Shown: positions 1 through 10,711, numbered from the stretch's first letter. The stretch is DNA of 44,005 nt from CAYSPT01 sp964432985 (GCA_964432985.1 CAYSPT010000042.1:1-44005), one strand, 5' to 3'. Notes: generated from the letters alone by a model not told the origin. Program-made: numbers and translations.

Positions 1-384
<384 letters not shown>

Positions 385-482
385 CTCTATGCCTTTGTTA
401 CGAGTCTCAGGCTGTAGATTCGGTATTCTTCTGAGTTTCGGTTTTCTTGACCTGGAATCTGGTCTTATTGAAAATCTTAATT

Positions 483-500
483 AATCCGATTTATCGGATT
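483..500. repeat. Short palindrome in the 23S-5S spacer
   Basis: An 8-bp perfect inverted repeat (AATCCGAT / ATCGGATT) with a 2-bp centre lies 15 bp before the 5S gene. It could be part of an rRNA processing stem, but nothing else supports that. Confidence 0.4.
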
Positions 501-515
501 TAACGAGAAAGAATG

Positions 516-635
516 TTCTCGGTGACCATAGCGGAGAGGAAACACCCGTTCCCATTCCGAATACGGAAGTTAAGCTCTCCAGCGCCGATGGTACTGCATG
601 GGCGACTGTGTGGGAGAGTAGGTCGTCGCCGAGGA
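516..635 (+). rRNA. 5S ribosomal RNA
   Basis: About 120 nt with the conserved 5S core (CGTTCCCATTCCGAATACGG near 549-568, then GAAGTTAAGC). The terminal helix I forms between CTCGGTGAC (518-526) and GTCGCCGAG (624-633). It lies about 130 bp downstream of 23S in the usual bacterial order. A T-rich stretch, TTCTCTTTT, follows at 637-645 and may mark the end of the transcript. Confidence 0.97.
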
Positions 636-659
636 CTTCTCTTTTGTCCAACTTTATCT

Positions 660-800
660 GAACCGACCTGATATCTCTTAGAGAGGACCGCTCACGGCGC
701 ATGCCATCCTGGCGCGCCTCCGCTAGGGGTCCCGCTTGAAAAAATGACTTCCTGTCATTTTTTCAACCTACGTCCTCTTACAGAGATATCAGGTCGGTTC
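660..800. repeat. Nested palindromic (foldback) element after 5S rRNA
   Basis: A 19-bp perfect inverted repeat bounds the element (660-678 against 782-800). A second pair, GAGGAC/GTCCTC, lies just inside it. Deeper inside, a 13-bp perfect hairpin with a 5-nt loop pairs 736-748 with 754-766 and carries an A6/T6 run. The whole 141 bp could fold into one long rod with side structure. No coding frame is supported. It could be a MITE-like foldback, a structured RNA, or a bidirectional terminator for the rRNA operon; the sequence alone does not decide. Confidence 0.6.
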
Positions 801-832
801 TTCATATAAAGGCCAGCAAACTCGCCGGGAAT

Positions 833-880
833 AGGAAAAGGTGCTCGACGTAGCGCTGCTACGTCTCCGCTCCTTTTCCT
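833..880. repeat. Second palindromic element
   Basis: The outer arms AGGAAAAGG (833-841) and CCTTTTCCT (872-880) pair perfectly. An inner perfect hairpin pairs GACGTAGC (847-854) with GCTACGTC (858-865) around a 3-nt loop. Flanking AGCAAA / TTTGCT can extend the stem. With the element at 660-800 it fills most of the gene-free stretch 636-962, in which I see no gene. Confidence 0.5.
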
Positions 881-904
881 TATTTGCTTTAGCAAAAGCC
901 TGCC

Positions 905-933
905 TTGCAGGTGAATGGTTTGAGAGATACAAT
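905..933 (+). promoter_or_regulatory. Possible promoter of the glycosidase-like gene
   Basis: TTGCAG (905-910), a 17-bp spacer and TACAAT (928-933) lie about 30 bp upstream of the ATG at 963. The -10 is good (5/6) and the -35 is poor (3/6), so this is a weak prediction. Confidence 0.28.
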
Positions 934-962
934 AAGAGTAATATGGATTAGGAGGCGTTCCT

Positions 963-2348
963 ATGAAAAACTCTACTGGTGTTATGGTGGCATGTTTGGC
1001 TGTTCTCCTGGTCTTTCCGCTTTCTTTCTTTGCCGCGGCCAGGGCCAGCGCGGAAACTTCACTTTCTCCCTTTGGTATTACGGTCGACCACTATAACGTG
1101 CTTAAGGACTCCTCAGAAGGTGGTGAATCTTCAGAAGATGAGGACTCTTCGGAAGATGATTTGTTGGACGACCTCATTTTCCTGGGAGTCAGATGGATCC
1201 GGTCTCCGGTTCCGTATCTCCCTTTAGAGCTGAAAAAAGGAAATCTTCTCCCGGAGTCGGCGGCAAATGTCATTGATATGCGCCATGAGGCGGGATTACA
1301 TCAGATTATGCTGATTCAAGCAGGCAAGGAGCTTCCAAAAGATATCCCTGGCTACAGACAATTCATTAAGAGAGTGGTGGACAAATACGGTCCCGGTACT
1401 CCCTATGACGCACACTATTTCCAGGTTCAGAACGAACCGAACATGAGGATCTTCTGGCAGTATTCCGATGATGAGCGCGCCATCGAGGATTATGCCCGTT
1501 TGCTCAAGATAACCTCTGAAGTCGCCAGGGCTGCCAACCCGGACGTGAAGATCGTACTGGGGAGCGTAGCTTTTTCGTCCACAGCCGGCTTTAAATCACT
1601 CTATCCAAAGTTCTTTGCGGATGTGTTTTCACAATACCTGGATTACGGAACTACGGGTAAGAATTATTTTGACGTGGTCGATCTTCACCTTTACGGATTT
1701 ATTAAAGCTATGGAAGAAGACCTGGAGCAGTTCCGGGAGCTCATGCAGGCAAATAACATCGAGACGCCGATTCTGTGCACCGAGTTCGGGATCAACTCAA
1801 CCGGTCCGGAAACAGAGGAAGTCATGGAGCGGAAACAGGCCTGTCATCTGGTCCAGGCATATATTAGCATGGTAGGCCTCGGCGTGGAAAAACTCTGCTG
1901 GTTCAGCCTGATCGACCGGACCGTTAAGACGGGAGACGATGGTTTCTGCCACATGGGCCTGATGAAACCAGACGGATCGAGAAAACCGGCTTTCCACTCC
2001 TACCGGTACATCACCCACCTGTTACGTAAAGTAAAATCCGGCTCCATCGAGGAAGTCACGGTTGACGAAGATGTAAGCTGTTGGCGGCTTACGGTCCGTG
2101 CACAGAACCATCCGCTCTATGTGGTCTGGAGCACCGCAAAAGAGGAGAAAACAACTCCAACCAGGCTTCGTCTCAAAGGTTTGAACGGGGAAGTGCGTAT
2201 CACCGCTCTGGTTCCCACCCGGCCGCATCGCGGCTTTTTCGACAAGTTCGAGAGGCGCCAGGGTTCAGCAGATAATGGGACCATTGCCATTTCCCTGGAC
2301 GAGATTCCGGTACTGATCGAGTCGATACAATCCGTGCCCGGAAGATAG
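963..2348 (+). CDS. Secreted glycoside-hydrolase-like TIM-barrel protein
   Basis: A 461-residue exported protein. Residues 1-30 form a signal peptide (KN-charged start, hydrophobic core, ARASA before the probable cleavage site). The rest resembles clan GH-A glycosidases such as the GH5/GH39 types. QNEPN at 156-160 gives a candidate acid/base Glu158, and LCTEFG at 271-276 gives a candidate nucleophile Glu274; the VVDLHLYG strand at 238-245 also fits. The start at 963 is set by GGAGG seven bases upstream. An odd Ser/Glu/Asp-rich stretch (about residues 49-70) interrupts the first barrel segment. The substrate cannot be read from the sequence. It faces the next gene tail to tail with a 6-bp gap. 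Family placement is by motif only. Confidence 0.75.
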   Translation: MKNSTGVMVACLAVLLVFPLSFFAAARASAETSLSPFGITVDHYNVLKDSSEGGESSEDEDSSEDDLLDDLIFLGVRWIRSPVPYLPLELKKGNLLPESAANVIDMRHEAGLHQIMLIQAGKELPKDIPGYRQFIKRVVDKYGPGTPYDAHYFQVQNEPNMRIFWQYSDDERAIEDYARLLKITSEVARAANPDVKIVLGSVAFSSTAGFKSLYPKFFADVFSQYLDYGTTGKNYFDVVDLHLYGFIKAMEEDLEQFRELMQANNIETPILCTEFGINSTGPETEEVMERKQACHLVQAYISMVGLGVEKLCWFSLIDRTVKTGDDGFCHMGLMKPDGSRKPAFHSYRYITHLLRKVKSGSIEEVTVDEDVSCWRLTVRAQNHPLYVVWSTAKEEKTTPTRLRLKGLNGEVRITALVPTRPHRGFFDKFERRQGSADNGTIAISLDEIPVLIESIQSVPGR

Positions 2349-2354
2349 GATTTA

Positions 2355-3254
2355 TTAATCGGCCTGCGAACGATAATAGTGCTTCAGATCCTGGAGTTCC
2401 TCCCGTATCTCCTCCGCCCGTTCCATATAGCCTTTTTTCAGGGCGTTACGCATATCTTCCCGGAGCTGGTCCCGTATCTCCTTCAGCTCTTCTTCATCCA
2501 TCCGGTCATCCGGATCATCATCTAACGTGTCGTTCGAAGTGCCATCATCTAAAATATCATTCGGGTCATCATCTATAGTGTCAACCGGGGTAGCATCGGA
2601 TTCCGGACGGTCATCCGGTCCAGTGCTGATCACCCCTGGATTTTTTCTTACGTAATTCTTTACGTACTCTCCGAGTTTCTCTTTCTCCTCCTCGCTGAGC
2701 TGGTCGTCACCATCGGTGTCGAAATTCTCGATAACTCGACGACCCAGGTCCGGACTGGGGCCTTTGAGGTGTTCTTTAAGCTTCGTTTCCTCTTCCTGGC
2801 TGAGCTGGCCATCGCCGTCGGTGTCGAACCGGTCGATCATACGCCTGACCAGGCCCGGGCGGGTTGCCTTGAGAAACTTGTTTAACCGGTTTTTCTCCGT
2901 TTCGTTCAACAGACCGTCACCGTCGGCGTCGAACCGGTCGACCATACGCGGGGTCTGGGCGGGACGCCTTACCTTCCGCTGCTCTTTCATCCGGCGCCGC
3001 TCCTCTTCGTTCAGCCGGCCGTCGCCGTCGGCGTCAAAGCGCTGGATCATCCGTGGGCCCTGGCCGGGGCGGGTTGCCTTGAGGTGCTCTCTCATCCGGC
3101 TGCGTTCCACCTCGCTGAGCCGGCCGTCACCATCGGCGTCGAAACGCTCGACCATCTTCCTGTCCGCTCCGCGATGCTGGGCAAACGAGGCCGTCATCAA
3201 CAGCAGGGTGAATCCCAGAAAAAACAAAAGTAGCTTAAGACGCTTATCAGCCAA
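2355..3254 (-). CDS. Exported EF-hand repeat protein
   Basis: A 299-residue protein with a signal peptide (residues 1-26, ending near SFAQ) and five EF-hand calcium loops spaced exactly 35 residues apart: about 39-50, 74-85, 109-120, 144-155 and 179-190. Each loop has the DxDGDGxLxxxE pattern. In the fifth, the central glycine is replaced by Asp (DTDGDDQLSEEE), which may weaken it. The loops are joined by basic, proline-containing linkers such as KATRPG. Residues about 205-299 are very acidic (DDDP/DDGT runs), then helical and charged. It probably binds calcium outside the membrane; its partner is unknown. The start is TTG at 3254 with GAGG upstream. The regular 35-residue period points to growth by tandem duplication. 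Confidence 0.85.
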   Translation of the reverse strand: MADKRLKLLLFFLGFTLLLMTASFAQHRGADRKMVERFDADGDGRLSEVERSRMREHLKATRPGQGPRMIQRFDADGDGRLNEEERRRMKEQRKVRRPAQTPRMVDRFDADGDGLLNETEKNRLNKFLKATRPGLVRRMIDRFDTDGDGQLSQEEETKLKEHLKGPSPDLGRRVIENFDTDGDDQLSEEEKEKLGEYVKNYVRKNPGVISTGPDDRPESDATPVDTIDDDPNDILDDGTSNDTLDDDPDDRMDEEELKEIRDQLREDMRNALKKGYMERAEEIREELQDLKHYYRSQAD

Positions 3255-3293
3255 CTCAATTGTCCTCTCTTGCCTCGCGTAACTACAATTCGG

Positions 3294-4796
3294 TTACCGC
3301 ACTTCGAAATAGGTTCTGTCTTCAATGGGGACGACCCTCACCCGGGTGTCGATTCCGTACTCTTCTTCGGGACTGAGCATGATTCCCATGAGATAGTGCC
3401 CCCCCCTTATCTCAGCAATAGCCAGCCTGAGCTCCTTTTCCTCGAAACCCTCCGGTACGGTGTACAGGGTGGTAAAGGTGGCGATTCTTCCTCTGCGGGA
3501 CGGGAGCAGACCGAACAGCTCGGAGATGGAATGCCGGTGCGGCGCATGGTGCGGTGATACTTCCCGCGGAAGCCACTTCGCATTGTACCCGAATACGCGT
3601 TTCCCATGACCTACTTTCTCCAGGATGCAGACCAGGTTGTTGTTGGCCAGGCCGCCGATACTCTGGGTAATACCGATGTCCCACCCGGGATTTTCCAGCA
3701 GGAGGCGGTAGATTTCGTGGATCTGCGCCAGCCCTGAAGCTCCCACCGGATGCCCTCTTCCTTTGAGTCCGCCACACGGATTGACGGGGATGCTGCCGTT
3801 GACATCGGTTAAACCATCAAGTACAGCGTACCCTCCTTTGCCGGGAGGGAAGAATCCCAGGTCCTCGGTACCGACGATTTCGAACATGGTGAAAGCGTCG
3901 TGAATGGCCGCCACATCGATGTCTTTCGGAGACAGGTCGGCCATTTTATAGGCCGCGTCGGCGGCCAGGATGGTGGATGAAAACGAGGTGAAGGAGTCCC
4001 GTTCGCACAAAGCCAGGGTGTCACCGGCCTGTCCCAGCCCGGAGATCCTTACGGGACCGGGGTCTGAACTGATCAAGGCGGCCACCGCTCCGTCACTGAT
4101 GGCGGCGCAGTCGTACAGGCACAGGGGAGTGGATATGACCTTGCTGGAGAGATACTTTTCCAGAGATATTTTTTTGTGGAACTGGGCAAAGGGGTTGTCC
4201 AGCGCGTTTTTGTGGTTCTTGATAGAGACGGCAGCCAGCATCTTGCGCAGCTCTTCCATGGAAAGCTCGTACTCGTAGGCATACCGGCGGGAAGACATGG
4301 CAGCCAGGGCCGGCATGGAGGCTCCGCAGGCACGTTCCAGGGGATGGATGACCTCCGCCAGAATCCTGGTGGCCGCTGAGGTGGGCAGCGCGGTCATCTT
4401 TTCTCCGACCACTGCCAGCACCCGCTTGTATACGCCGGAGCGCACCGCCAGATAAGCCTGGAAAAAGGTGGCCAGACCGGTTGAAGATGCGGTTTCCACG
4501 GCGGTGGTGGGACGTCCCGCCAGTCCCAGATGATCGGCGATCAGCGTGGCTATATTACCTTCACCGGTAAATTCCTCCGGATTCATTGACCCTACATACA
4601 GGGCATCGATGGCCTCGTTCAAATGGCGGCTCTTGCGGAACAATTTCCGGGACAGAGCACGCTCCACCAGGTCCTCGTAGGATTCAAGGAACAGATCTTC
4701 CAGTGATTCCGACCGTTTTCCAAACCGGGTCATACCGGTTGCGGTTAAGAATACATCATTTTCGGTACGTTTCCCACCTTGATGAATAGCGTGCAC
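3294..4796 (-). CDS. Thiolase-family protein (SCP2/archaeal type) with C-terminal DUF35-like OB domain
   Basis: A 500-residue protein. Residues 12 to about 395 form a thiolase fold of the SCP2/archaeal acetyl-CoA acetyltransferase type: GMTRFGK at 21-27, an HDAFT motif, NPCGGLKGRGHPVGASG and GGLANNN. The remaining residues, to 500, resemble the OB-fold half of DUF35 proteins (GRIATFTTLYTVPEGF onward) but lack a zinc ribbon. In this family thiolase and DUF35 subunits are usually separate proteins that assemble into one complex. The expected nucleophilic cysteine in VEAACxSG aligns with Ser104 in VETASSTG. The distal GHP histidine and a nearby cysteine remain, so normal Claisen chemistry is doubtful. 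The GTG start at 4796 is preceded by a strong GGAGGTGA. Confidence 0.82.
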   Translation of the reverse strand: MHAIHQGGKRTENDVFLTATGMTRFGKRSESLEDLFLESYEDLVERALSRKLFRKSRHLNEAIDALYVGSMNPEEFTGEGNIATLIADHLGLAGRPTTAVETASSTGLATFFQAYLAVRSGVYKRVLAVVGEKMTALPTSAATRILAEVIHPLERACGASMPALAAMSSRRYAYEYELSMEELRKMLAAVSIKNHKNALDNPFAQFHKKISLEKYLSSKVISTPLCLYDCAAISDGAVAALISSDPGPVRISGLGQAGDTLALCERDSFTSFSSTILAADAAYKMADLSPKDIDVAAIHDAFTMFEIVGTEDLGFFPPGKGGYAVLDGLTDVNGSIPVNPCGGLKGRGHPVGASGLAQIHEIYRLLLENPGWDIGITQSIGGLANNNLVCILEKVGHGKRVFGYNAKWLPREVSPHHAPHRHSISELFGLLPSRRGRIATFTTLYTVPEGFEEKELRLAIAEIRGGHYLMGIMLSPEEEYGIDTRVRVVPIEDRTYFEVR

Positions 4797-4857
4797 GGTT
4801 GTGTCACCTCCGGAAAAATGTTACTTCCTTCTCTTTTAGTATACACCTATTTCAAAA

Positions 4858-4887
4858 TTGACGTATTCATGGTGGTGGTTGTACTAT
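4858..4887 (+). promoter_or_regulatory. Probable promoter of the alpha/beta hydrolase gene
   Basis: TTGACG (4858-4863, 5/6), an 18-bp spacer and TACTAT (4882-4887, 4/6) lie 38 bp before the ATG at 4926. The site sits in the spacer between divergently transcribed genes. Confidence 0.45.
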
Positions 4888-4925
4888 GTTCACAACAACC
4901 AGGCACGAATTGGCAGTAAGGAACC

Positions 4926-5645
4926 ATGATAAAAAAACAGCGTTTGAAATTGGGACATGTTCCCACGTTACTCGTGTACCGGAATAATCGCAAGACTGCG
5001 GCCGGGAAAGGCTGTATACTGTTCTATCACGGCCTGGGAGCGTCCAAAGACAGCCAGGTAAAGGAATTGCAGGACCTGGCTGACCATGGATTCCTGGTTG
5101 TGGGTATCGATAATGTGGGGCATGGTGAGCGGCGTTATCCAGATTTCGATAAACGGTTTTCGGGAGATAGTGCTGATGTCGAACGGGAACTGCAGGCCGC
5201 AGTGCTCGAGTCTGCCCGGGAAATCCCGGTTATAATAGGTCAGCTGCGGCAGAAGCGTTTGATTGTTAGAGGAAAAATTGGTATTGCCGGTATATCCATG
5301 GGGGGATTCATAGTGTACACGGCCATTGCTCTTGTGTCTGAGCTTCGAGTTGCCGCTTCTATACTGGGATCGCCGAAATGGAGGATAGATCAGCCGGAAA
5401 GCCCGCATTATCATCTGGGAGCTTTTTCATCTATCAGGCTGCTGTCCCAAAACGCCGGCCGTGATCAAGCCGTCCCACCGCAGCATGCACGGCTCTTTCA
5501 TCAGCGGCTAAAGGAACATTACCCTGATTACGAAGAGAGGTATGAGTACATCGAGTATCCTCGGTCGGGACATTTTATGCGGGAAGACGATTGGGATACT
5601 TGCTGGACGAGAGCAATCGGTTGGTTTGAGAGGCATTTTTCTTGA
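4926..5645 (+). CDS. Alpha/beta hydrolase (dienelactone hydrolase / prolyl-oligopeptidase-like)
   Basis: A 239-residue cytoplasmic serine hydrolase. The oxyanion region FYHGLGAS is at 33-40 and the nucleophile elbow GISMG at 122-126 gives Ser124. Candidate Asp180 (GRDQAVPP) and His216 (SGHFM) complete the triad. Length and motifs fit small esterases or peptidases of the DLH/S9-like group; the substrate is unknown. AAGGA lies only three bases from the ATG, so the start is moderately sure. The last 20 codons lie in a 60-bp tandem duplication whose second copy follows the stop (see 5586-5705). The SAM-hydrolase homologue starts 101 bp downstream. Confidence 0.85.
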   Translation: MIKKQRLKLGHVPTLLVYRNNRKTAAGKGCILFYHGLGASKDSQVKELQDLADHGFLVVGIDNVGHGERRYPDFDKRFSGDSADVERELQAAVLESAREIPVIIGQLRQKRLIVRGKIGIAGISMGGFIVYTAIALVSELRVAASILGSPKWRIDQPESPHYHLGAFSSIRLLSQNAGRDQAVPPQHARLFHQRLKEHYPDYEERYEYIEYPRSGHFMREDDWDTCWTRAIGWFERHFS

Positions 5646-5705
5646 GATGACTGGAATATTTGCTGGACCAACGCAATGGATTGGTTTGAGAGACATTTTT
5701 CTTGA
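5586..5705 (+). repeat. 60-bp tandem duplication of a gene's 3' end
   Basis: 5586-5645 and 5646-5705 align base for base at a 60-bp offset with about ten substitutions. Copy 1 encodes the hydrolase C terminus (DWDTCWTRAIGWFERHFS, stop). Copy 2 in the same frame encodes DWNICWTNAMDWFERHFS and a second stop. Copy 2 is untranslated or reachable only by readthrough. Confidence 0.92.
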
Positions 5706-5746
5706 AGTGTGGCCGGATCCCGGATCAATTATTAAGGAGGCGTACG

Positions 5747-6663
5747 ATGAAAGATAAACGCTGTAGACATTGGATTATGTTTGGCAGTCTGCTGGTCATA
5801 ATATTTGCACTTCTTCCGCACCCGGCTGGTGCGGAAAAGCACGCCCTGGTGTTCCAGACGGATTTCGGGCTGAAAGACGGGGCAGTCTCGGCCATGAAAG
5901 GGGTGTCGTTCGGAGTGGACAAGGACCTGTCCATATTCGATTTGACGCATGAAATCCCCGTTTTCAACACCTGGGAGGCCGCCTACCGTCTCTATCAGAC
6001 TGTCATGTACTGGCCTGCGGGCACAGTTTTCGTGAGCGTGGTGGATCCCGGAGTCGGCAGCGAGCGAAAGTCGGTGGTATTGAAAACGAAATCAGGCCAT
6101 TTTATCGTCACTCCCGACAATGGAACCCTCACTCTGGTTGCCGAACATCTGGGCATAGAGGCAGTTAGTCAAATCGATGAAAAGGTGAACCGTCTGCCCG
6201 GATCGGAACTTTCCCACACGTTCCACGGACGCGATGTCTATGCCTATACGGGAGCCAGGCTTGCGGCCGGAGTCATCACGTTCGACGGGGTCGGTCCGCA
6301 ACTGCCTAAAGAGGTGGTATCCATTCCCTATCAGCAGGCCGAGTTTATCGATGGAAAACTGTGTGGCACCATCCCTATACTGGATATCCAATTCGGTAAT
6401 GTGTGGACGAATATCGGCAACGACCTTTTTCAGAAGATGGAGTTGAGCTATGGCGACCAAGTCGGGGTCACTATCTATCATGGTGAGTCTGTCATATATT
6501 ATGGGACAATGCCGTTTGCTCACGCCTTCAGTGAAGTTCCCCAGGGGTATCCCCTGGTGTATTTAAACAGTTTGCTCAACGTTTCCGTTGGTTTGAACCA
6601 GGACAGTTTTGCCGGTAAAAACGGCGTCAATTCGGGAGCCGAATGGAAAATAGAGCTCACCAA

Positions 6664-6667
<4 letters not shown>
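5747..6667 (+). CDS. Exported SAM hydrolase / SAM hydroxide adenosyltransferase homologue (DUF62)
   Basis: A 306-residue member of the DUF62 family (fluorinase/chlorinase fold), whose studied cytosolic members split S-adenosylmethionine to adenosine and methionine. Family signatures are TDFGLKD (38-44), DLTHEIP, VDPGVGSERKS with Asp100 and Arg107, TPDNGTL and FHGRD with His160. This gives the Asp-Arg-His set used to activate water. Residues 1-29 form a clear signal peptide (hydrophobic 11-23, then PHPAGA), which is unexpected because SAM is intracellular. ATG 5747 is chosen for AAGGAGG seven bases before it; a longer frame from 5702 has no such site. The stop overlaps the EF-G start (ATGA), so the two are translationally linked. 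Confidence 0.85.
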
Positions 6668-8750
<2,083 letters not shown>

Positions 8751-8754
<4 letters not shown>

Positions 8755-9191
8755 CAGACGATCATCATCCGGCAACGCAAACGGCAAATTACCGGTTCAT
8801 GCTGGATTTCAGCGTGCGTGACTATGAATGCGACATGCAGGGGATTGTCAACAACGCGGTCTATCAGAATTACCTGGAGCACACCCGGCACGAGTTTTTA
8901 CAGAGTGTCGGACTCGATTTTGACCGTTTTACCAGAGATGGCATTCATCTCGTAGTCGTGCGGGCCGAACTGGATTACAAGCAGCCGCTAAAAAGCGGGG
9001 ACCGGTTCTGGATCGGGTTGAATATCCAGCGGCAATCCAGGCTCAAATTCGTTTTTCTGCAGGATATTTACCGGTCTTCCGATGAACGATTGATCATGAA
9101 AGCACGTATTACCGCAACTGGTTTGAACGAACGCGGCCGACCGTGGATTCCGCCTGAGCTGGCCGCTGCCATTTACCATGAGGATCGGTAG
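8751..9191 (+). CDS. Acyl-CoA thioesterase, 4HBT hotdog family
   Basis: A 146-residue hotdog-fold protein of the 4-hydroxybenzoyl-CoA thioesterase/YbgC type. The signature VRDYECDMQGIVNNAVYQNYLE (residues about 22-43) contains the catalytic Asp28, Gly31 and Asn34, followed by ARTRHEFL-like helix residues. It probably hydrolyses short or aromatic acyl-CoA esters in the cytoplasm. ATGA overlap with EF-G fixes the start. The C-terminal codons lie in a partial duplication whose second copy is downstream (9193-9219). Confidence 0.87.
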
Positions 9192-9219
9192 ACGGCCGAC
9201 CGTGGATTCCGCCTGAGCT
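9134..9219 (+). repeat. Duplicated 3' coding end of the thioesterase gene (59-bp offset)
   Basis: A 27-bp perfect core at 9134-9160 recurs at 9193-9219. Copy 1 encodes GRPWIPPELAAA within the gene. Copy 2, beyond the TAG, encodes GRPWIPPELAASFSGEI and its own TAA at 9246-9248. Copy 2 could be the ancestral C terminus. Confidence 0.88.
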
Positions 9220-9334
9220 AGCCGCATCCTTCAGCGGGGAGATTTAACAGCCGGCTGGTAAGCAGAAATAACCTTCATCAGGCAGCACCGGCTGCAGGAG
9301 ATGAAGACGGAGTGGATGCTTGGAGATGAGACGG

Positions 9335-10711
9335 ATGAAAAAATCACATTCGCTGGTCCTGGTTATATGCTTGATGTTACTTTCAGCCGCCACCGGCTAT
9401 GCGAAGGATCCCAAGGAAGCGGTCAAGCTCCTCTACAAGGCCTGGGAAAGCTACGGAGAAGTGCAGGTCGGCCTCTACCGGCAAATCATCGAGCGCTTCC
9501 CGGACACCGGCTGCGCCGAACGGGCACGGCGTGATCTGGCCAATACCCTGACCGGTTTGGGAAGGGTCGACGAAGCCATAGAGGAGTATCGTCACTATAT
9601 CGAAAAATACCCCGGCAGCACCGAAGCCCGCAACGCCCAGTCATGGATTGCCCAGGACATATACGGGCGGGGTAAATTCGAAGAAGCCCTTCAGGAATAC
9701 CGGTGTCTTCTGACCATGTTTCCCGATCTCTCAGTCAAGGAGGCCGCCCACACCAGGTGGCGGGTACTGGAGCTTGAGTACGAAAAGCTCAAGAGTATTT
9801 CTCCCGAGCTAGCAGTAGAAAGATACCGCCAACTGACGGAAGAGTCAGACTATTATCGCTCGGATGCACTCTGGGCCGTGGCCCGCATCTGCGAAAACGA
9901 TCTGAAAGACAGCCGTGAAGCGGTTGCTTGCTACCAAAGCTATATCGAATCTCTGCCGCAGGGAAATAGTTCAGCGGAAGCGCAGTGGAGGATAGCCGAA
10001 ATCAAACGGGAAGATGGGGATTTGTCCAGCGCCTGTAAATGGTACAGGCTCATCGCCCGCGACCATGCGGGCAGCAGGCAGGCGGGAGACGCCATGATGC
10101 GTCTGGCTTTCTCCGGTGAGCAGTATGCGGCAGACGGTACGGGGGAGCTGGCAATAGAAACCTACCGGGCGTTTATCGAGCTGTACCCCTTACAGGGGGA
10201 ACATGGTCCGGACAGCGGAGGATACCTGGGATATGGCTATGAGCGGGAAATAATGAAAAAAACCGCCGTCCTGCATGGGGAGCGTGGAGAATGCGACAAG
10301 TCAGCCGAACTGTACCGCAAACTGCTGGCGTATGATGAGGAGTTCCTGCCAGGAAGCTTCACCCATCTGGACCGGCGGGTTGACTACGTGATCGATTTTC
10401 TGGATATTTACCACAGTCTCGAAGAGGTGTACCTGAAAGCGGGCCATGAGGGCAAAGCGCAAGAAGCAAGCCGGCTCCGACTGGCGCTGGAGGGTGAATT
10501 ATCCGCGATAAAAGGAGTGGTAACTGAAAAGTTCGGCAGTGATACCACCTCCACCGTCTCATTTACCAGAATCGACTTAAACCAGGATGGTGCGGTTGTG
10601 GACATCTCCATTATGTATTCACCCCGGCTGGGCTATGGATCGCGGGTGTGGCTGAACAAAAATGACCAGGGATGGAGAATCGAGAGATCGGAAACCACGT
10701 GGGAGATTTAA
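9335..10711 (+). CDS. Exported TPR-repeat protein
   Basis: A 458-residue protein with a signal peptide (residues 1-23: MKKS, hydrophobic core, AATGYA). The body is made of helical tetratricopeptide-like repeats (RQIIERFPDTGCAERARRDLANTL, EYRHYIEKYPGSTEARNAQSWIAQ, CYQSYIESLPQGNSSAEAQWRIAE), like YbgF/outer-membrane assembly TPR proteins. The last about 70 residues look like a small beta domain (GAVVDISIMYSP). It probably works as a protein-interaction scaffold outside the membrane; the partner is unknown. ATG 9335 has GGAG at 9322-9325; in-frame TTG 9320 and ATG 9326 are alternatives. Its end overlaps the methyltransferase start. Confidence 0.8.
   Translation: MKKSHSLVLVICLMLLSAATGYAKDPKEAVKLLYKAWESYGEVQVGLYRQIIERFPDTGCAERARRDLANTLTGLGRVDEAIEEYRHYIEKYPGSTEARNAQSWIAQDIYGRGKFEEALQEYRCLLTMFPDLSVKEAAHTRWRVLELEYEKLKSISPELAVERYRQLTEESDYYRSDALWAVARICENDLKDSREAVACYQSYIESLPQGNSSAEAQWRIAEIKREDGDLSSACKWYRLIARDHAGSRQAGDAMMRLAFSGEQYAADGTGELAIETYRAFIELYPLQGEHGPDSGGYLGYGYEREIMKKTAVLHGERGECDKSAELYRKLLAYDEEFLPGSFTHLDRRVDYVIDFLDIYHSLEEVYLKAGHEGKAQEASRLRLALEGELSAIKGVVTEKFGSDTTSTVSFTRIDLNQDGAVVDISIMYSPRLGYGSRVWLNKNDQGWRIERSETTWEI

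Noticed and set aside
481..702. Minus-strand ORF over the 5S rRNA
   Set aside because: The DNA is a conserved 5S gene with its helix I; the frame is accidental.
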